Positions 50,028 through 59,037 of a stretch of DNA of 64,000 nt are shown here, in pieces. The number at the start of each line of letters is the position of its first letter. The stretch's first letter is position 1. Position numbers and translations under genes: made by a program. The notes below the pieces were generated by a model that worked only from the letters and a program-made list of their open reading frames with translations, was not told the origin of the DNA and did not search any database. Source of the stretch: a bacterium (lineage in GTDB: Bacteria > Chloroflexota > Dormibacteria > Dormibacterales > Dormibacteraceae); assembly GCA_004299235.1 (NCBI GenBank), contig SCQL01000004.1, positions 1 through 64,000 on the forward strand, in the 5' to 3' direction.

Positions 50028-51585
50028 AGAAGCCCGGGTTGTTACGGCTGGTGAGGCGGCCGCGCTGGTCGCGGACGGCACGAGCGTGGCGGTCGGCGGG
50101 ACTGGATGCGGCCATCTTGTCGCCGAGTCTGTGCTCGCGGCCCTGGAGGAGCGGTTTCTGGAGGTGGGCCGGCCCAAAGACCTGACTCTGGTGCACACCA
50201 TGGGGTTGGGCGACCAGAAGACCAATCGCGGAATCGAGCACTTCGCTCATTCGGGTTTCGTGAAGACCTTCTACGGCTCGCACTACGCGCACAACAAGAA
50301 CCTGATGGCGATGCTGCTGGCGGGCGAGATGTCCGCCTACGTGCTCCCGGCCGGCGTCATCTGCCAGCTGTACAGGGAGATCGCCGCCGGACGGCCCGGC
50401 CTGATCACCAAGACCGGCATCGGCACGTTCGTGGACCCGGAGCTGGAGGGGGCGCGCAGCCATCCCGGAATGGCGGAGTACGTGAGGCGGCTGGAGATCG
50501 ACGGCGTCCGGTACCTGTTCTACCCGAGCTTCCCGATCCAGGTCGGCCTGATCCGCGCCTCCGTCGCGGATGTCGAAGGCAACCTCTGCATGCTTGATGA
50601 GCCGGCGCTGGGTGACAACCTGCAGCTGGCGCAGGCGGTCAAGAACAGCGGTGGCGTGGTCGTCGCCCAGGTGGCTCAAGTCGCCGCACGCCACTCCTTG
50701 CCGTCGCGCCTGGTGCAGGTGCCGGCCGCGTTGATCGACTACCTTGTAGTCGAGCCCGACGCGCCGGTCACCTACGTGACCAAGCGCAGCGACGCCTACA
50801 GCGGTCGCTATCGGGTGCCGGCGACGGCCATTGAACCGCTTCCAGGTGGCCCTCGCAAGGTGATCGCGCGACGGGCGGCCCAGCTGCTGAAACCGGACAC
50901 CCTGGTGAATCTGGGATTTGGGGTCGCCAACGGCGTCGCCACGATCCTGGCCGAAGAGGGGCTGGAGGCAATCCTCAATCTCACCGTGGAGCAGGGCACT
51001 TATGGCGGCAACCCGGCGGTCGGACTCGACGCGGGCGCCGCGGTCAACTACGACGCGCTCATCGACGTCCCGACTCAGTTCGACTTTTACGATGGCGGCG
51101 GTCTCGATCAGACGTTTCTCTCCTTCGCGCAGGTGGATCCACGAGGACGGGTGAATGTCTCCCGCTTCGCCGACAAGCTCACCGGCCCGGGCGGCTTCAT
51201 CGACATCTCTCGGCGTGCCGGCCAGGTCGTCTTCCTGGGGATGCTGACCGCGGGAGCACGCCTGACGCAGGCCGGCGCCGGCTGGGGGATTGAGCGTGAA
51301 GGGCTGCCGAAGTTCGTCTCCACGCTCGACCAGGTCACTTACGACCCGGCGACGGCTGAGAACCGGATCAGCCCGGTTTACATCACCGAGCGCGCCGTCT
51401 TCGAGCTCCGATCGGGCCGCCTCACCCTGACCGAGATCGCACCCGGATGCTCGCTGGAGTCGGTCATCGCCGCCATGGGCTTTCGCCCGGAGGTGGCGGC
51501 CGAGGTGAAGGAGATGCCGGCTCGCCTCTTCGACGCCGAGGCGGGCTTTGTCCGGTCATCGATGCCGGAAGCGGCCCCTGTCTGA
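50014..51585 (+). CDS. Family I CoA-transferase, propionate CoA-transferase-like
   Basis: A 523-aa fused two-domain CoA-transferase (alpha and beta parts in one chain). The N-terminal domain has VGGTGCGHLVAESVLAAL, and the C-terminal domain has the catalytic Glu E326 in LTVEQGTYGG, in line with the acyl-glutamate forming residue of propionate CoA-transferases, plus YDGGGLDQTFLSFAQVDPRGRVNVS. It likely exchanges CoA between short acids and acetyl/propionyl-CoA. ATG 50014 within the crotonase gene. Confidence 0.88.
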   Translation: MPVPREARVVTAGEAAALVADGTSVAVGGTGCGHLVAESVLAALEERFLEVGRPKDLTLVHTMGLGDQKTNRGIEHFAHSGFVKTFYGSHYAHNKNLMAMLLAGEMSAYVLPAGVICQLYREIAAGRPGLITKTGIGTFVDPELEGARSHPGMAEYVRRLEIDGVRYLFYPSFPIQVGLIRASVADVEGNLCMLDEPALGDNLQLAQAVKNSGGVVVAQVAQVAARHSLPSRLVQVPAALIDYLVVEPDAPVTYVTKRSDAYSGRYRVPATAIEPLPGGPRKVIARRAAQLLKPDTLVNLGFGVANGVATILAEEGLEAILNLTVEQGTYGGNPAVGLDAGAAVNYDALIDVPTQFDFYDGGGLDQTFLSFAQVDPRGRVNVSRFADKLTGPGGFIDISRRAGQVVFLGMLTAGARLTQAGAGWGIEREGLPKFVSTLDQVTYDPATAENRISPVYITERAVFELRSGRLTLTEIAPGCSLESVIAAMGFRPEVAAEVKEMPARLFDAEAGFVRSSMPEAAPV

Positions 51586-51608
51586 TGGCTCGCCTGGCTC
51601 TGTAGATC

Positions 51609-52286
51609 GTGTTCCTGATCCCACGCTTCGATTTCAGCGCGGTCACGGACCACTGGCAGTTCCTGCTCCAGGGGCTTGTCGTCACCCTGGAGGTCTGCGC
51701 GCTCGGCATGTTGCTGGCCACGGCGCTCGGCCTGGCGGTGGCCGTGCTCAGGATCTACGGCGGCAAGACGGTGGATCGAGGGCTCGGCTTCGTGGTCGAT
51801 GTCATGCGGTCGATCCCGCTGCTGGCGCTGATGGTCTGGGTCTTTTACGCGCTGCCGGTGCTCGTCAATGGCGAGATGTCGCCATTCCTGGCTGGGGTCA
51901 TCAGCCTCGGCGTTCAGTACGCGGCCTTCATGAGCGAGGTCTTCCGGGCCGGTCTGGGCTCGATCTCGCCGGGCCAGCGCCTGGCGGCTCTGGCCCTCGG
52001 CATGACCCCGTTCCAGGCCCTCTATCGGGTGATCGTGCCTCAGGCCGCGGTGCGCATGCTGCCGCCGATGGGCTCCCAGCTGGTGTCGCTGATCAAGGAC
52101 TCATCGCTGCTCTATGGCATCGCGGTGGCCGAGCTCATGCACCAGGCGGCAACCCTGAACGGCCTCTATGCCCGTCCCTTTGAAATCTTCACCGCCATCG
52201 CGATCGTCTATGTGGTGCTCACCTATCCCGTCACTCTGGGAGTGAACGCGGTGTACCGGCGCCTCGTGCCGCTGACGGCGGGTTAG
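51609..52286 (+). CDS. Polar amino acid-type ABC importer permease (first)
   Basis: A 225-aa HisM/GlnP-type permease with about 5 membrane segments. LQGLVVTLEVCALGMLLATALGLAVAVLR is the N-terminal consensus and RLAALALGMTPFQALYRVIVPQA the EAA-type coupling loop. GTG start 51609, 23 bp after the CoA-transferase. First gene of a transport operon that continues through a second permease, ATPase, GH88, a kinase and an aldolase. Confidence 0.88.
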   Translation: MFLIPRFDFSAVTDHWQFLLQGLVVTLEVCALGMLLATALGLAVAVLRIYGGKTVDRGLGFVVDVMRSIPLLALMVWVFYALPVLVNGEMSPFLAGVISLGVQYAAFMSEVFRAGLGSISPGQRLAALALGMTPFQALYRVIVPQAAVRMLPPMGSQLVSLIKDSSLLYGIAVAELMHQAATLNGLYARPFEIFTAIAIVYVVLTYPVTLGVNAVYRRLVPLTAG

Positions 52287-52291
52287 GCGAC

Positions 52292-52960
52292 ATGGGCTAC
52301 CAGTGGGATTGGAGCGTCATCCCGCAGAATGCCGGGTTTTTCGTCGCCGGCATCGAGATGACTCTGGTGCTGGCCGTCCTGACCATGCTTCTGAGTTCGA
52401 TCGGAGGTCTGCTTCTGGCCTTCGCCCGGCTGAGCCCCTGGGCGCCGCTGCGGCTAGTCGTCGTGTTCTATGTCGAGACCTTCCGGACGACGCCGTTTCT
52501 GATCCAACTCTTCTGGATCTTCTACGGCATGCCATATGTGTTCGGCGTCTCGTGGCCCCCTTTTGCCGCCGGCCTGGCGACGCTCAGCCTCAACCTCACC
52601 GCTTTCAACTCAGAGATCTTCAGGGCCGGCATCCAATCGGTGGCCGCCGGCCAAAAGCAGGCCGCGCTCGCGCTGGGTATGAACCGCGTTCAGGTCATGA
52701 CGCGGGTGGTGCTGCCCCAGGCCGTGCGCAGGATCATCCCGCCGCTCGGCAGTCAGTGGGTGTCGATGTTCCAGGCGACCTCGCTGGTGTCGTTCATCGC
52801 CGTGCCGGACCTCATGTATCAGAGCCTCATCCTCCGATCCGACACCTACCGGTCGCTTGAGATCCTCAGCGCGACGGCTCTGCTCTACCTGATCCTCGGC
52901 TATCCGCAGGCCAAGATTGTCGATTACCTCTACAGGAGGATGCGAGTCAATGAGCTCTAG
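52292..52960 (+). CDS. Polar amino acid-type ABC importer permease (second)
   Basis: A 222-aa partner permease. [28 protein letters not shown] leads into FVVF-type helix [25 protein letters not shown], a hallmark of this family, and [27 protein letters not shown] is the coupling loop. ATG 52292 is five bases after the first permease; the two would form a heterodimer. The 3' end overlaps the ATPase start by 11 bp. Confidence 0.88.
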   Translation: MGYQWDWSVIPQNAGFFVAGIEMTLVLAVLTMLLSSIGGLLLAFARLSPWAPLRLVVVFYVETFRTTPFLIQLFWIFYGMPYVFGVSWPPFAAGLATLSLNLTAFNSEIFRAGIQSVAAGQKQAALALGMNRVQVMTRVVLPQAVRRIIPPLGSQWVSMFQATSLVSFIAVPDLMYQSLILRSDTYRSLEILSATALLYLILGYPQAKIVDYLYRRMRVNEL

Positions 52961-53783
52961 GAGCAACGATGGGGCTGAGGTGGTGATCAGCTGTCGTGGG
53001 GTGGTCAAGCGTTACGGAACCCCCGAGATTCTGCGTGGCGTGGATCTCGATGTGCATCGAGGCGAGGTCCTTTGCATCATCGGCCCGAGCGGCTCCGGCA
53101 AGTCCACCCTGCTGCGGTGCTTGAACGGACTGGAGCCGATCGGAGGAGGGTCCATCTTTTTTCAGGGCGTGGACATAGCCGCTCCCGGCGCCGACCTGGT
53201 CAAGATCCGCCGCCACATCGGCATGGTCTTCCAGCAGTTCAACCTCTTCCCGCACATGTCCGTGCTGGACAACGTCATGGAGGGACCGCGCACCGTCCTC
53301 AAGATGAAGCGTGCTGAGGCCAGGGAGCAGGCCATGAACCTGCTGGCCAAAGTCGGGCTCGAGGACAAGGTCGATGCCAAGCCGGCCGAGCTTTCGGGCG
53401 GCCAGCAGCAGCGGGTGGCCATCGCCCGAGCGCTGGCGATGCAGCCGCGAGCGATGCTTTTCGACGAGGTCACCTCCGCTCTCGACCCGGAGCTCGTGGG
53501 CGAGGTGCTTGGCGTGATGAGGGCGCTGGCCGAGGAAGGCATGACCATGGTCGTGGTCACGCACGAGATGACCTTCGCCGAGCGCTTCGCCGACCGGGTG
53601 GCCATGTTTGACCAAGGCAGGATCATCGAGCTCTCCACGCCGGAGGTGATCTTCCACGGCGCCCAAGAGCCGAGAACTCGACGCTTCCTCAGCCAGCTGC
53701 ACTGGGATAAGGATCCAGAGCACAGGAACGGGGCGGCCGGCGATCTCGACGGCGGCCTGAGGGAGATGTCCCTTGGACACTGA
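52950..53783 (+). CDS. Polar amino acid-type ABC importer ATPase
   Basis: A 277-aa GlnQ/HisP-like ATPase. Walker [11 protein letters not shown]-loop [22 protein letters not shown], signature [17 protein letters not shown], Walker [16 protein letters not shown] (Val where Pro is common, as is normal in this class) and switch VVTHEM. ATG 52950 with AGGAGG at 52935 overlaps the permease end. A non-family C-terminal tail ([11 protein letters not shown] onward) follows the core. The binding protein is encoded at 56589. Confidence 0.9.
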   Translation: MSSRSNDGAEVVISCRGVVKRYGTPEILRGVDLDVHRGEVLCIIGPSGSGKSTLLRCLNGLEPIGGGSIFFQGVDIAAPGADLVKIRRHIGMVFQQFNLFPHMSVLDNVMEGPRTVLKMKRAEAREQAMNLLAKVGLEDKVDAKPAELSGGQQQRVAIARALAMQPRAMLFDEVTSALDPELVGEVLGVMRALAEEGMTMVVVTHEMTFAERFADRVAMFDQGRIIELSTPEVIFHGAQEPRTRRFLSQLHWDKDPEHRNGAAGDLDGGLREMSLGH

Positions 53784-54927
53784 CGGCGCGACCGGACATC
53801 AGCTCGGCCGGGCGGATAGGAATCAGCTCGAGCAAGCCCTGCAGCTGGCGGTCGAACGGGCGGGACGGGACGCCGCCGGGCTTGCCGCCTTCCCGCACAT
53901 CACACGTGACGGCGCATGGCTGGTCAGCGAGCACGGCCGCTGGACCGCGGGTTTCTTCGTCGGGATGCTCTGGCTCGCCAGCATGGTCGAAGAGAACGGC
54001 GGGTTGGAATCCCGATGTCGCGACTGGTGCCGCCGGCTGGCTCCACGTGCCGATGACCGGACCACCCACGACATGGGTTTTTTGTTCGAGCCCAGTTTCG
54101 TCAGGGGTTTCAACATCACCGGTGAGCGGGAGCTGCAGGCGGTCGCGCTTCGCGCCGCCGACTCCCTCGCCTCGCGATATCGACCCCTCGGCCGGTTCAT
54201 CCCCGCTTGGGATCCATCAGAGGGCGACCAGGCATATGCCGGCCTCGCGATCGTGGACACGGTGATGAACCTCCCGCTTCTGCTCTGGGCCGCGAGGGTG
54301 AGGGGCGAATCCAGGTTGGACGGCATCGGTCGCGCGGTGGCGGAAACCATCGCGCGGCAGCACGTCCGGGAGGACGGGTCGACGGTCCACGTCATCCATC
54401 ACGACCCTGCCGATCCGGCTCGGGTCCGGCCGGACACGCATCAGGGCGCATCGGCCACGTCGTGCTGGACCCGAGGTCAGGCCTGGGCGCTGTACGGCTT
54501 CACCCGGTTGGGCGTGCTGGCCGGGCGCGCGGACTGGATCGAGCTGGCGGGCCGGCTCGCGGACACGTTTCTGGAACGCATGGCCGGCGCGTCGCTCGCG
54601 CCCTGGGATTTCGATCGCGCCGGTCCCGGTGAGCCGCGCGATGCGGCCGCCTCCGCCATCGCCGCCTCCGGCCTCCTCGAGCTGTCTCGTGCCGCCGGCC
54701 ACACGCGGTACGCGGCGGCGGCGGTCGGCATATTGACGGGACTCGTCAAAGACTGCTTGCAGCGGGATCCCCAGGCGCCCGGTCTTCTGCGGCATGTCAG
54801 CGTCGATGTCCCACGAGGCTCGGGCATCGACGTCTCCACCATGTATGGCGATCACTACTTCATGGAGGCCCTGGTCAAACTGCTCAGGCCTTCGCTCTGG
54901 GATCTGCTGGGCTGTGTCGTCTGGTGA
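53773..54927 (+). CDS. Glycoside hydrolase family 88 (unsaturated glucuronyl hydrolase-like)
   Basis: A 384-aa (alpha/alpha)6-barrel hydrolase. The catalytic Asp pair is expected in TTHDMGFLF and [35 protein letters not shown] and [15 protein letters not shown] are strongly conserved in GH88 enzymes, which hydrate 4,5-unsaturated uronyl residues released by polysaccharide lyases. TTG start 53773 overlaps the ATPase end. No signal peptide, so it acts on imported disaccharides in the cytoplasm. The kinase and aldolase that follow fit uronate catabolism through 2-keto-3-deoxygluconate. Confidence 0.86.
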   Translation: MDTDGATGHQLGRADRNQLEQALQLAVERAGRDAAGLAAFPHITRDGAWLVSEHGRWTAGFFVGMLWLASMVEENGGLESRCRDWCRRLAPRADDRTTHDMGFLFEPSFVRGFNITGERELQAVALRAADSLASRYRPLGRFIPAWDPSEGDQAYAGLAIVDTVMNLPLLLWAARVRGESRLDGIGRAVAETIARQHVREDGSTVHVIHHDPADPARVRPDTHQGASATSCWTRGQAWALYGFTRLGVLAGRADWIELAGRLADTFLERMAGASLAPWDFDRAGPGEPRDAAASAIAASGLLELSRAAGHTRYAAAAVGILTGLVKDCLQRDPQAPGLLRHVSVDVPRGSGIDVSTMYGDHYFMEALVKLLRPSLWDLLGCVVW

Positions 54928-55898
54928 GTGGTGCCCTGGCGTTCAAGGCGCCCGGCGGCGCCGAGGTCCTGGCCTTCGGCGAATGCATGGTCGAGTTCCG
55001 GGCCGATGCGCAACCGGCCGCGCCGGACACCTTCATCCGGACCTTTGGCGGAGATACGTTCAACACCCTGGCCGGGCTCGCCCGCCTCGGGCATTCGTGC
55101 GGATATATCTCCAAGCTCGGCGCGGACGCGTTTGGCGACTACCTGCGCGCGCAATGGGCACGCTGCCGCGTCGACGCCACTCTGGTCGGGGGCAGCGAGG
55201 CGCCCACGGGCGTCTATTTCATCTCCGTCGGCGGCAACGGCGAGCGGGAGTTCACGTATTACCGCCATGGCAGCGCCGCGTCGCGCTTCACGAGCTCAGA
55301 CCTCCCACTGCCGGAGATTGCCCGGGCCTCGCTCTTCTATACGAGCGGCATTACGCAGGCCATCTCCGGGAGTTGCCGAGACGCGGTGCGGCTGGCGATG
55401 CGTTGTGCCCGCGACCACGGGGTGGTCACCGCCTTCGATACCAACTACAGGTCTCGGTTGGTCTCGCCGCAGGCGGCGTGTGAGGCGCTTGCGGATTTGC
55501 GCGGCCTGATCGACGTGGCGTTTCCCAGCGGGCCCGAGGAGGCGGAAACGCTGTTCGGGACCTCCGAACCGGGCGAGGTGTGCGCTCGATTCATCGAGAT
55601 GGGCGCGCGGGTGGTGGCCTACAAGGTGGGTTCGGCCGGCTGCTGGGTGGCCACCGCCGCCTCCCCGAGCCCGGTCCACGTGCCGGCGGTGCCGAAGGCC
55701 GCCGTCGACACCAGCGGTGCGGGGGACGTCTTCAACGCGGGCTTCCTTCACGGGCTGTTGTCGAACTTCGACGTGGCCGAAGCCGGGGAGTTCGGCAACC
55801 GCTTGGCCGGGCTCAAGATCATGCGTCCGGGGACGGCCTCCGCGCTCCCGAACGACACCGAGCTGCGGCAGCTGATGCGGGTGGCCCGTGTTGATTGA
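54924..55898 (+). CDS. PfkB-family sugar kinase, 2-keto-3-deoxygluconate kinase-like
   Basis: A 324-aa ribokinase-fold kinase. FGECMVEFR at the start and FGGDTFNTLAGLARLG bind sugar; DTSGAGDVFNAGFLHGL holds the catalytic base Asp and anion hole. The GECMVEF start, FDTNYRSRL and FPSGPEEAETLF are typical of KdgK, which makes 2-keto-3-deoxy-6-phosphogluconate. GTG 54924 overlaps the GH88 stop; its 3' end overlaps the aldolase gene by 11 bp. Confidence 0.88.
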   Translation: MSGALAFKAPGGAEVLAFGECMVEFRADAQPAAPDTFIRTFGGDTFNTLAGLARLGHSCGYISKLGADAFGDYLRAQWARCRVDATLVGGSEAPTGVYFISVGGNGEREFTYYRHGSAASRFTSSDLPLPEIARASLFYTSGITQAISGSCRDAVRLAMRCARDHGVVTAFDTNYRSRLVSPQAACEALADLRGLIDVAFPSGPEEAETLFGTSEPGEVCARFIEMGARVVAYKVGSAGCWVATAASPSPVHVPAVPKAAVDTSGAGDVFNAGFLHGLLSNFDVAEAGEFGNRLAGLKIMRPGTASALPNDTELRQLMRVARVD

Positions 55899-56523
55899 GC
55901 CCGCATCCGAGCTCGTTCGTGCCCGGCTGGTCGCGGTGATCCGCACCAAGAGCGCCGAGGCCGCGCTGCTGGTGGCTCGGGCGGCGCTGGCCGGCGGCAT
56001 CGACGCCCTGGAGGTGACAACGTCCGTACCCGGCTGGCCGGCGGTCGTGTCACAGCTGGCGCGAGAGGTCCGCCTGGTCGGCGTCGGGACTCTGTTCGAA
56101 CCAGAAGACTGCCTGACCGCGCTGGCCGCCGGAGCGCGCTTCGTCGTCTCGCCGGCCGGCCGGTCGGAGCTCGTGGCCCCGGCGCACCAGGCCGGGGCGG
56201 CGTGTGCGCTGGGCGGGATCACGCCCACCGAGGTGGACGCGGTCCGGCGCGCCGGCGCCGATCTGATCAAGGTCTTTCCCGCTGACGCCGCGGGCGGCGC
56301 TGGGCTGATCAAAAGCCTGAGAGCGGTCTTCCCGGAAGTCGTTTTCATGCCCACGGGTGGCATCACCGCGGACACGATCGCCGGCTATCTGTCGCTCGAC
56401 CGGGTGGTTTTGGGGATCGGTGGCTGGCTGGCGCCGGCCGGCGCGATCGCGGGCGGCGATGCTGCCGAGATCACTCGCCGCGCCCGTTTGCTCGTGGCGC
56501 AGGCCGGCTCCGGCGGCCATTGA
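55888..56523 (+). CDS. eda: KDPG/KHG aldolase-like protein
   Basis: A 211-aa class I aldolase. Schiff-base K128 in DLIKVFPAD, the base E42 in ALEVTTSVPG, GVGTLFEPEDCLTALAAGARFVVSP and FMPTGGITADTIAGYL match Eda, which splits KDPG to pyruvate and glyceraldehyde 3-phosphate. GTG start inside the kinase gene. With the kinase it completes KDG use; the KduI/KduD-type steps needed between a GH88 product and KDG are not in the window. Confidence 0.9.
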   Translation: MLIEPASELVRARLVAVIRTKSAEAALLVARAALAGGIDALEVTTSVPGWPAVVSQLAREVRLVGVGTLFEPEDCLTALAAGARFVVSPAGRSELVAPAHQAGAACALGGITPTEVDAVRRAGADLIKVFPADAAGGAGLIKSLRAVFPEVVFMPTGGITADTIAGYLSLDRVVLGIGGWLAPAGAIAGGDAAEITRRARLLVAQAGSGGH

Positions 56524-56536
56524 CGATCCGCCGCTT

Positions 56537-56565
56537 TTGTCCTATTGTGCGCACATTCGTTTAAT
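56537..56565 (+). promoter_or_regulatory. Promoter with internal palindrome before the binding-protein gene
   Basis: TTGTCC (56537-56542), a 17-bp spacer and TTTAAT (56560-56565). The perfect palindrome TGTGCGCACA (56546-56555) lies between the two hexamers, where a bound repressor would block polymerase. The gene start follows at 56589 with ATGGAGGCGAG. Confidence 0.6.
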
Positions 56566-56588
56566 CAGACAGATGGAGGCGAGAACAC

Positions 56589-57446
56589 ATGCGACGTAGT
56601 CCGATGGTTGTGGCGCTGCTGGCGGCGGCGCTGATGGTGGGGGGGTGCGGCGGCGGCTCGAGCGCTGCCGGCTCCAGCACCCGTCCAGCCGGAGTTCCGG
56701 CCGCGGGCGTCAGTCCGACGATCGACCGGATCCTGCAGAACGGGTACCTGAAGGTCGGCGTCATGGCCGGCCCGCCCTGGCTGGTCCAGAACCCAACCGG
56801 GGGCACCAGCGCCTGGTCGGGTCCATCCTGGACGCTGGCTCAGGCGGTTTCCAAACAGCTCGGAGTGCCGCTCAAGCTGGTCGACGTCGGCGACGACACC
56901 AAGGTCACCTCCGTGCAGACCGGTCAGATCGATATTTCGATCACCCCGCTGAACGAGACCGACAAGCGGAAGAAGGTCGTGGACTTCATCACCTATTCGG
57001 TGGATGGGTATTGCTGGTTCGCGCTCCAGTCCAACAACAAGGTCAGCTCGGTCGCCGACTTCAACAAGGGCGGGATCGTCGACGCGGAGGTCTCGGGCGG
57101 CGCCGAGGTGAGCACCCTGCCCACCATCTGGCCGAACCTGAAGATCATGCAGTACGTGGCCGCTCCGGGAGAGGTCTACGCGCTGGAGCCGGTCCTGAGC
57201 GGGCGCGCCGATATTGCGGGCTTCGATGCCCCGCTGGTGGGCCAGATCCAGCATCAGTATCCGCAGCTCAAGTTCATCCCCGATCCCCAGACCTGCATTG
57301 CCAAGCCTCTGCTGCCCATCCAAGTAGGGTGGGCGATCCGTCAGGGCGATCCGGCCTTCAAGTCCTTCCTGGAAGGCATTGAGAAGCCGATGCAGTCTCA
57401 GCTCGACAAGGAGACAAGCGACATAATCGCGCACCTCTCGAGTTAG
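56589..57446 (+). CDS. Polar amino acid-type ABC substrate-binding lipoprotein
   Basis: A 285-aa binding protein with signal peptide and lipobox VGGC (Cys20). The core has DRILQNGYLKVGVMAGPPW, SGPSWTLAQAVSKQLGVPLKLVDV and GQIDISITPLNETDKRKKVVDFITY, the family-3 binding-protein pattern. It is the missing binding subunit for the permeases and ATPase at 51609-53783. It has its own promoter, which would give the excess of binding protein usual for these systems. The mature protein has two further Cys, in GYCWF and QTCIA. Confidence 0.87.
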   Translation: MRRSPMVVALLAAALMVGGCGGGSSAAGSSTRPAGVPAAGVSPTIDRILQNGYLKVGVMAGPPWLVQNPTGGTSAWSGPSWTLAQAVSKQLGVPLKLVDVGDDTKVTSVQTGQIDISITPLNETDKRKKVVDFITYSVDGYCWFALQSNNKVSSVADFNKGGIVDAEVSGGAEVSTLPTIWPNLKIMQYVAAPGEVYALEPVLSGRADIAGFDAPLVGQIQHQYPQLKFIPDPQTCIAKPLLPIQVGWAIRQGDPAFKSFLEGIEKPMQSQLDKETSDIIAHLSS

Positions 57447-57518
57447 CGAACAAGGCGTTTGCGGAGCCGGCGGCACGGGCCCTCGGAACCGAGTTCACGA
57501 AAGTTAACAGGTTGTAGG

Positions 57519-58355
57519 ATGACTTCTCCCTTGGCGAGAACCCAGAAGGACGGATGGGCGGCAATGCAGCTGTACGCGGGTACGATCCCTGCGGCTCGAC
57601 AGCTGGACTCGGCCAGCCCGATTCCTCTGTGGTACCAGCTCGTCCAGCTTTTGAAGCTGGGCATCGAGTCTGGTGAGTTCAGGGCGGAGGCTCCGATCAG
57701 CACTGAGGAGAACCTCGTGACGGAGTTCCGGGTGGCCCGGGCCACGGTTCGCCGGGCGCTTGATGAACTGCAGAGGGAAGGCTGGCTGGAACGTCGGGGC
57801 CCGCGCCGGCCCCTGGTCGTTAAGCAGAGGCCCGTGCTGCAGGAGGCGACCAAGCTTGCCGGCCTGTTCAGTGAAGGATTCGTCAGCCGTGGTTATCGCA
57901 TGAGCATTGAGGTGCGGTCCGCCGAGGTGGTCATCGATGCTCGTGTCGCCATGGAGTTGAGCGTTCGAGCCGGCGCGCCGCTCTATCGCCTGGAGCGCGT
58001 TTTCAAGGCCGGTGACGAGCCGGTGGCTTGTGAGATCGCCTGGCTGCCCAAAGCGCTGTTTCCGCGCCTCCTGCAGCAGCAGCTCGACCGGCCGATCACC
58101 ACGCTCGCCGAAGAGAAATACGGAACCATGTTCTCGTCCGCGCGCCAGCACCTGGCCGCCCGTCTCGCCTCGGCTCAGGAGACCAAGAAGCTGCGCTTGG
58201 ATCAGCCGGCGGTCGTCCTGGCGGTCGGGCGGTTGACGAGGGACCAGCTCGGCCGTCCGATCGAGTACATGGAGAGCATCCTCCGAGCGGACCGATACGA
58301 CTTCGTCATGGCCCTCGAGTCGAGCAACCGTTCGATCGACATCAGGCTGAGTTAA
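57519..58355 (+). CDS. GntR-family regulator with UTRA domain (HutC type)
   Basis: A 278-aa regulator. The winged helix is PLWYQLVQLLKLGIESGEF, then STEENLVTEFRVARATVRRALDELQREGWLERRGPRRPLV, followed by a UTRA ligand domain (about 105-275) with GAPLYRLERVFKAGDEPVACEIAWLP and QLGRPIEYMESILRADRYDF. ATG 57519 is used; GTTAACAGGTTGT just before it could be an operator. Placed after the importer and uronate genes, it is their likely local regulator, perhaps through TGTGCGCACA at 56546. Its stop shares TTAA with the convergent gene. Confidence 0.85.
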   Translation: MTSPLARTQKDGWAAMQLYAGTIPAARQLDSASPIPLWYQLVQLLKLGIESGEFRAEAPISTEENLVTEFRVARATVRRALDELQREGWLERRGPRRPLVVKQRPVLQEATKLAGLFSEGFVSRGYRMSIEVRSAEVVIDARVAMELSVRAGAPLYRLERVFKAGDEPVACEIAWLPKALFPRLLQQQLDRPITTLAEEKYGTMFSSARQHLAARLASAQETKKLRLDQPAVVLAVGRLTRDQLGRPIEYMESILRADRYDFVMALESSNRSIDIRLS

Positions 58356-58798
58356 GGCTCACCGCCGCGCGGTCGGGACGCTTCCCTGGCGACCACGTGG
58401 ATCAGGCGCACACGCGGGTGCTGCCGGCGCAGCCGGCTGACGACGTCCATCCCGATCCATCGAGACACGCCCGCCGGCAGGGTCGAGATGACGATCGCGT
58501 CATAGCGCCGCCCCGCCACGAACTCGTCGTGGACGGCAAGGACCGGGTCCGCGTCTCCGACCCTGGCCTCCGTGACCTTGATCCCGTTGCGCTCGAGCGC
58601 CACCGTCGCCGACCGGGCCTTGGATCGAGCCACCGCCTTGGTCTCGCCCTCCTCCCACGCCAGGAGATGGGCCACGGGGGTTGCCGGCACGAGCAGCGTG
58701 AACTCCGCCTGCGCGTCCGACGCGGCCAGCTCCAGGGCCGCGTCGAGCAGCTCCTGTCGCTCGGCGGTCTGATGCGCTACCAGCAGGTACTTCGCCAT
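58352..58798 (-). CDS. Small UspA-like nucleotide-binding-fold protein
   Basis: A 148-aa protein with a Rossmann-like alternation: KYLLVAHQTAERQELLDAALELA, AEFTLLVPATPV, GIKVTEARVGDADPVLAVHDEF, YDAIVISTLPAGVSRWIGMDVVSRLRR and VRLIHVV. It resembles universal-stress-type domains: ISTLPAGVSRWIGMDVV corresponds to the usual G-x2-G-x9-G(S/T) region but lacks the full ATP motif. ATG 58798 begins the first strand; ATG 58825 or 58819 are alternatives. It is divergent from the CO dehydrogenase genes. Role unknown. Confidence 0.65.
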   Translation of the reverse strand: MAKYLLVAHQTAERQELLDAALELAASDAQAEFTLLVPATPVAHLLAWEEGETKAVARSKARSATVALERNGIKVTEARVGDADPVLAVHDEFVAGRRYDAIVISTLPAGVSRWIGMDVVSRLRRQHPRVRLIHVVAREASRPRGGEP

Positions 58799-58943
58799 CG
58801 CTGCGACCTGTCGCGACATCGCCATGTGCGGGCCCCCACGCCGGGCGCCTCGCGAGCGCTGCCGCCAGGTGATACCAAGTCTAGTTGCTGATCGGCGGCC
58901 GTACCAGATGATGTCTGCGGGCCGACCGGCCATGAGCCGCTGT

Positions 58944-58972
58944 TTGACATCGACCGGGGCCGGTGATATACC
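58944..58972 (+). promoter_or_regulatory. Sigma-70-type promoter for the CO dehydrogenase operon
   Basis: TTGACA (58944-58949), a 17-bp spacer and TATACC (58967-58972). The start codon of coxM is 66 bp downstream, preceded by CCAGGAGGGA. The -35 hexamer is perfect and the spacing optimal. Confidence 0.7.
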
Positions 58973-59037
58973 GCGACAGGGTACTCGGGGACGCCCATCG
59001 CGCCGCCTCGTTAGTCGTGCGCCAGGAGGGAAGACCG

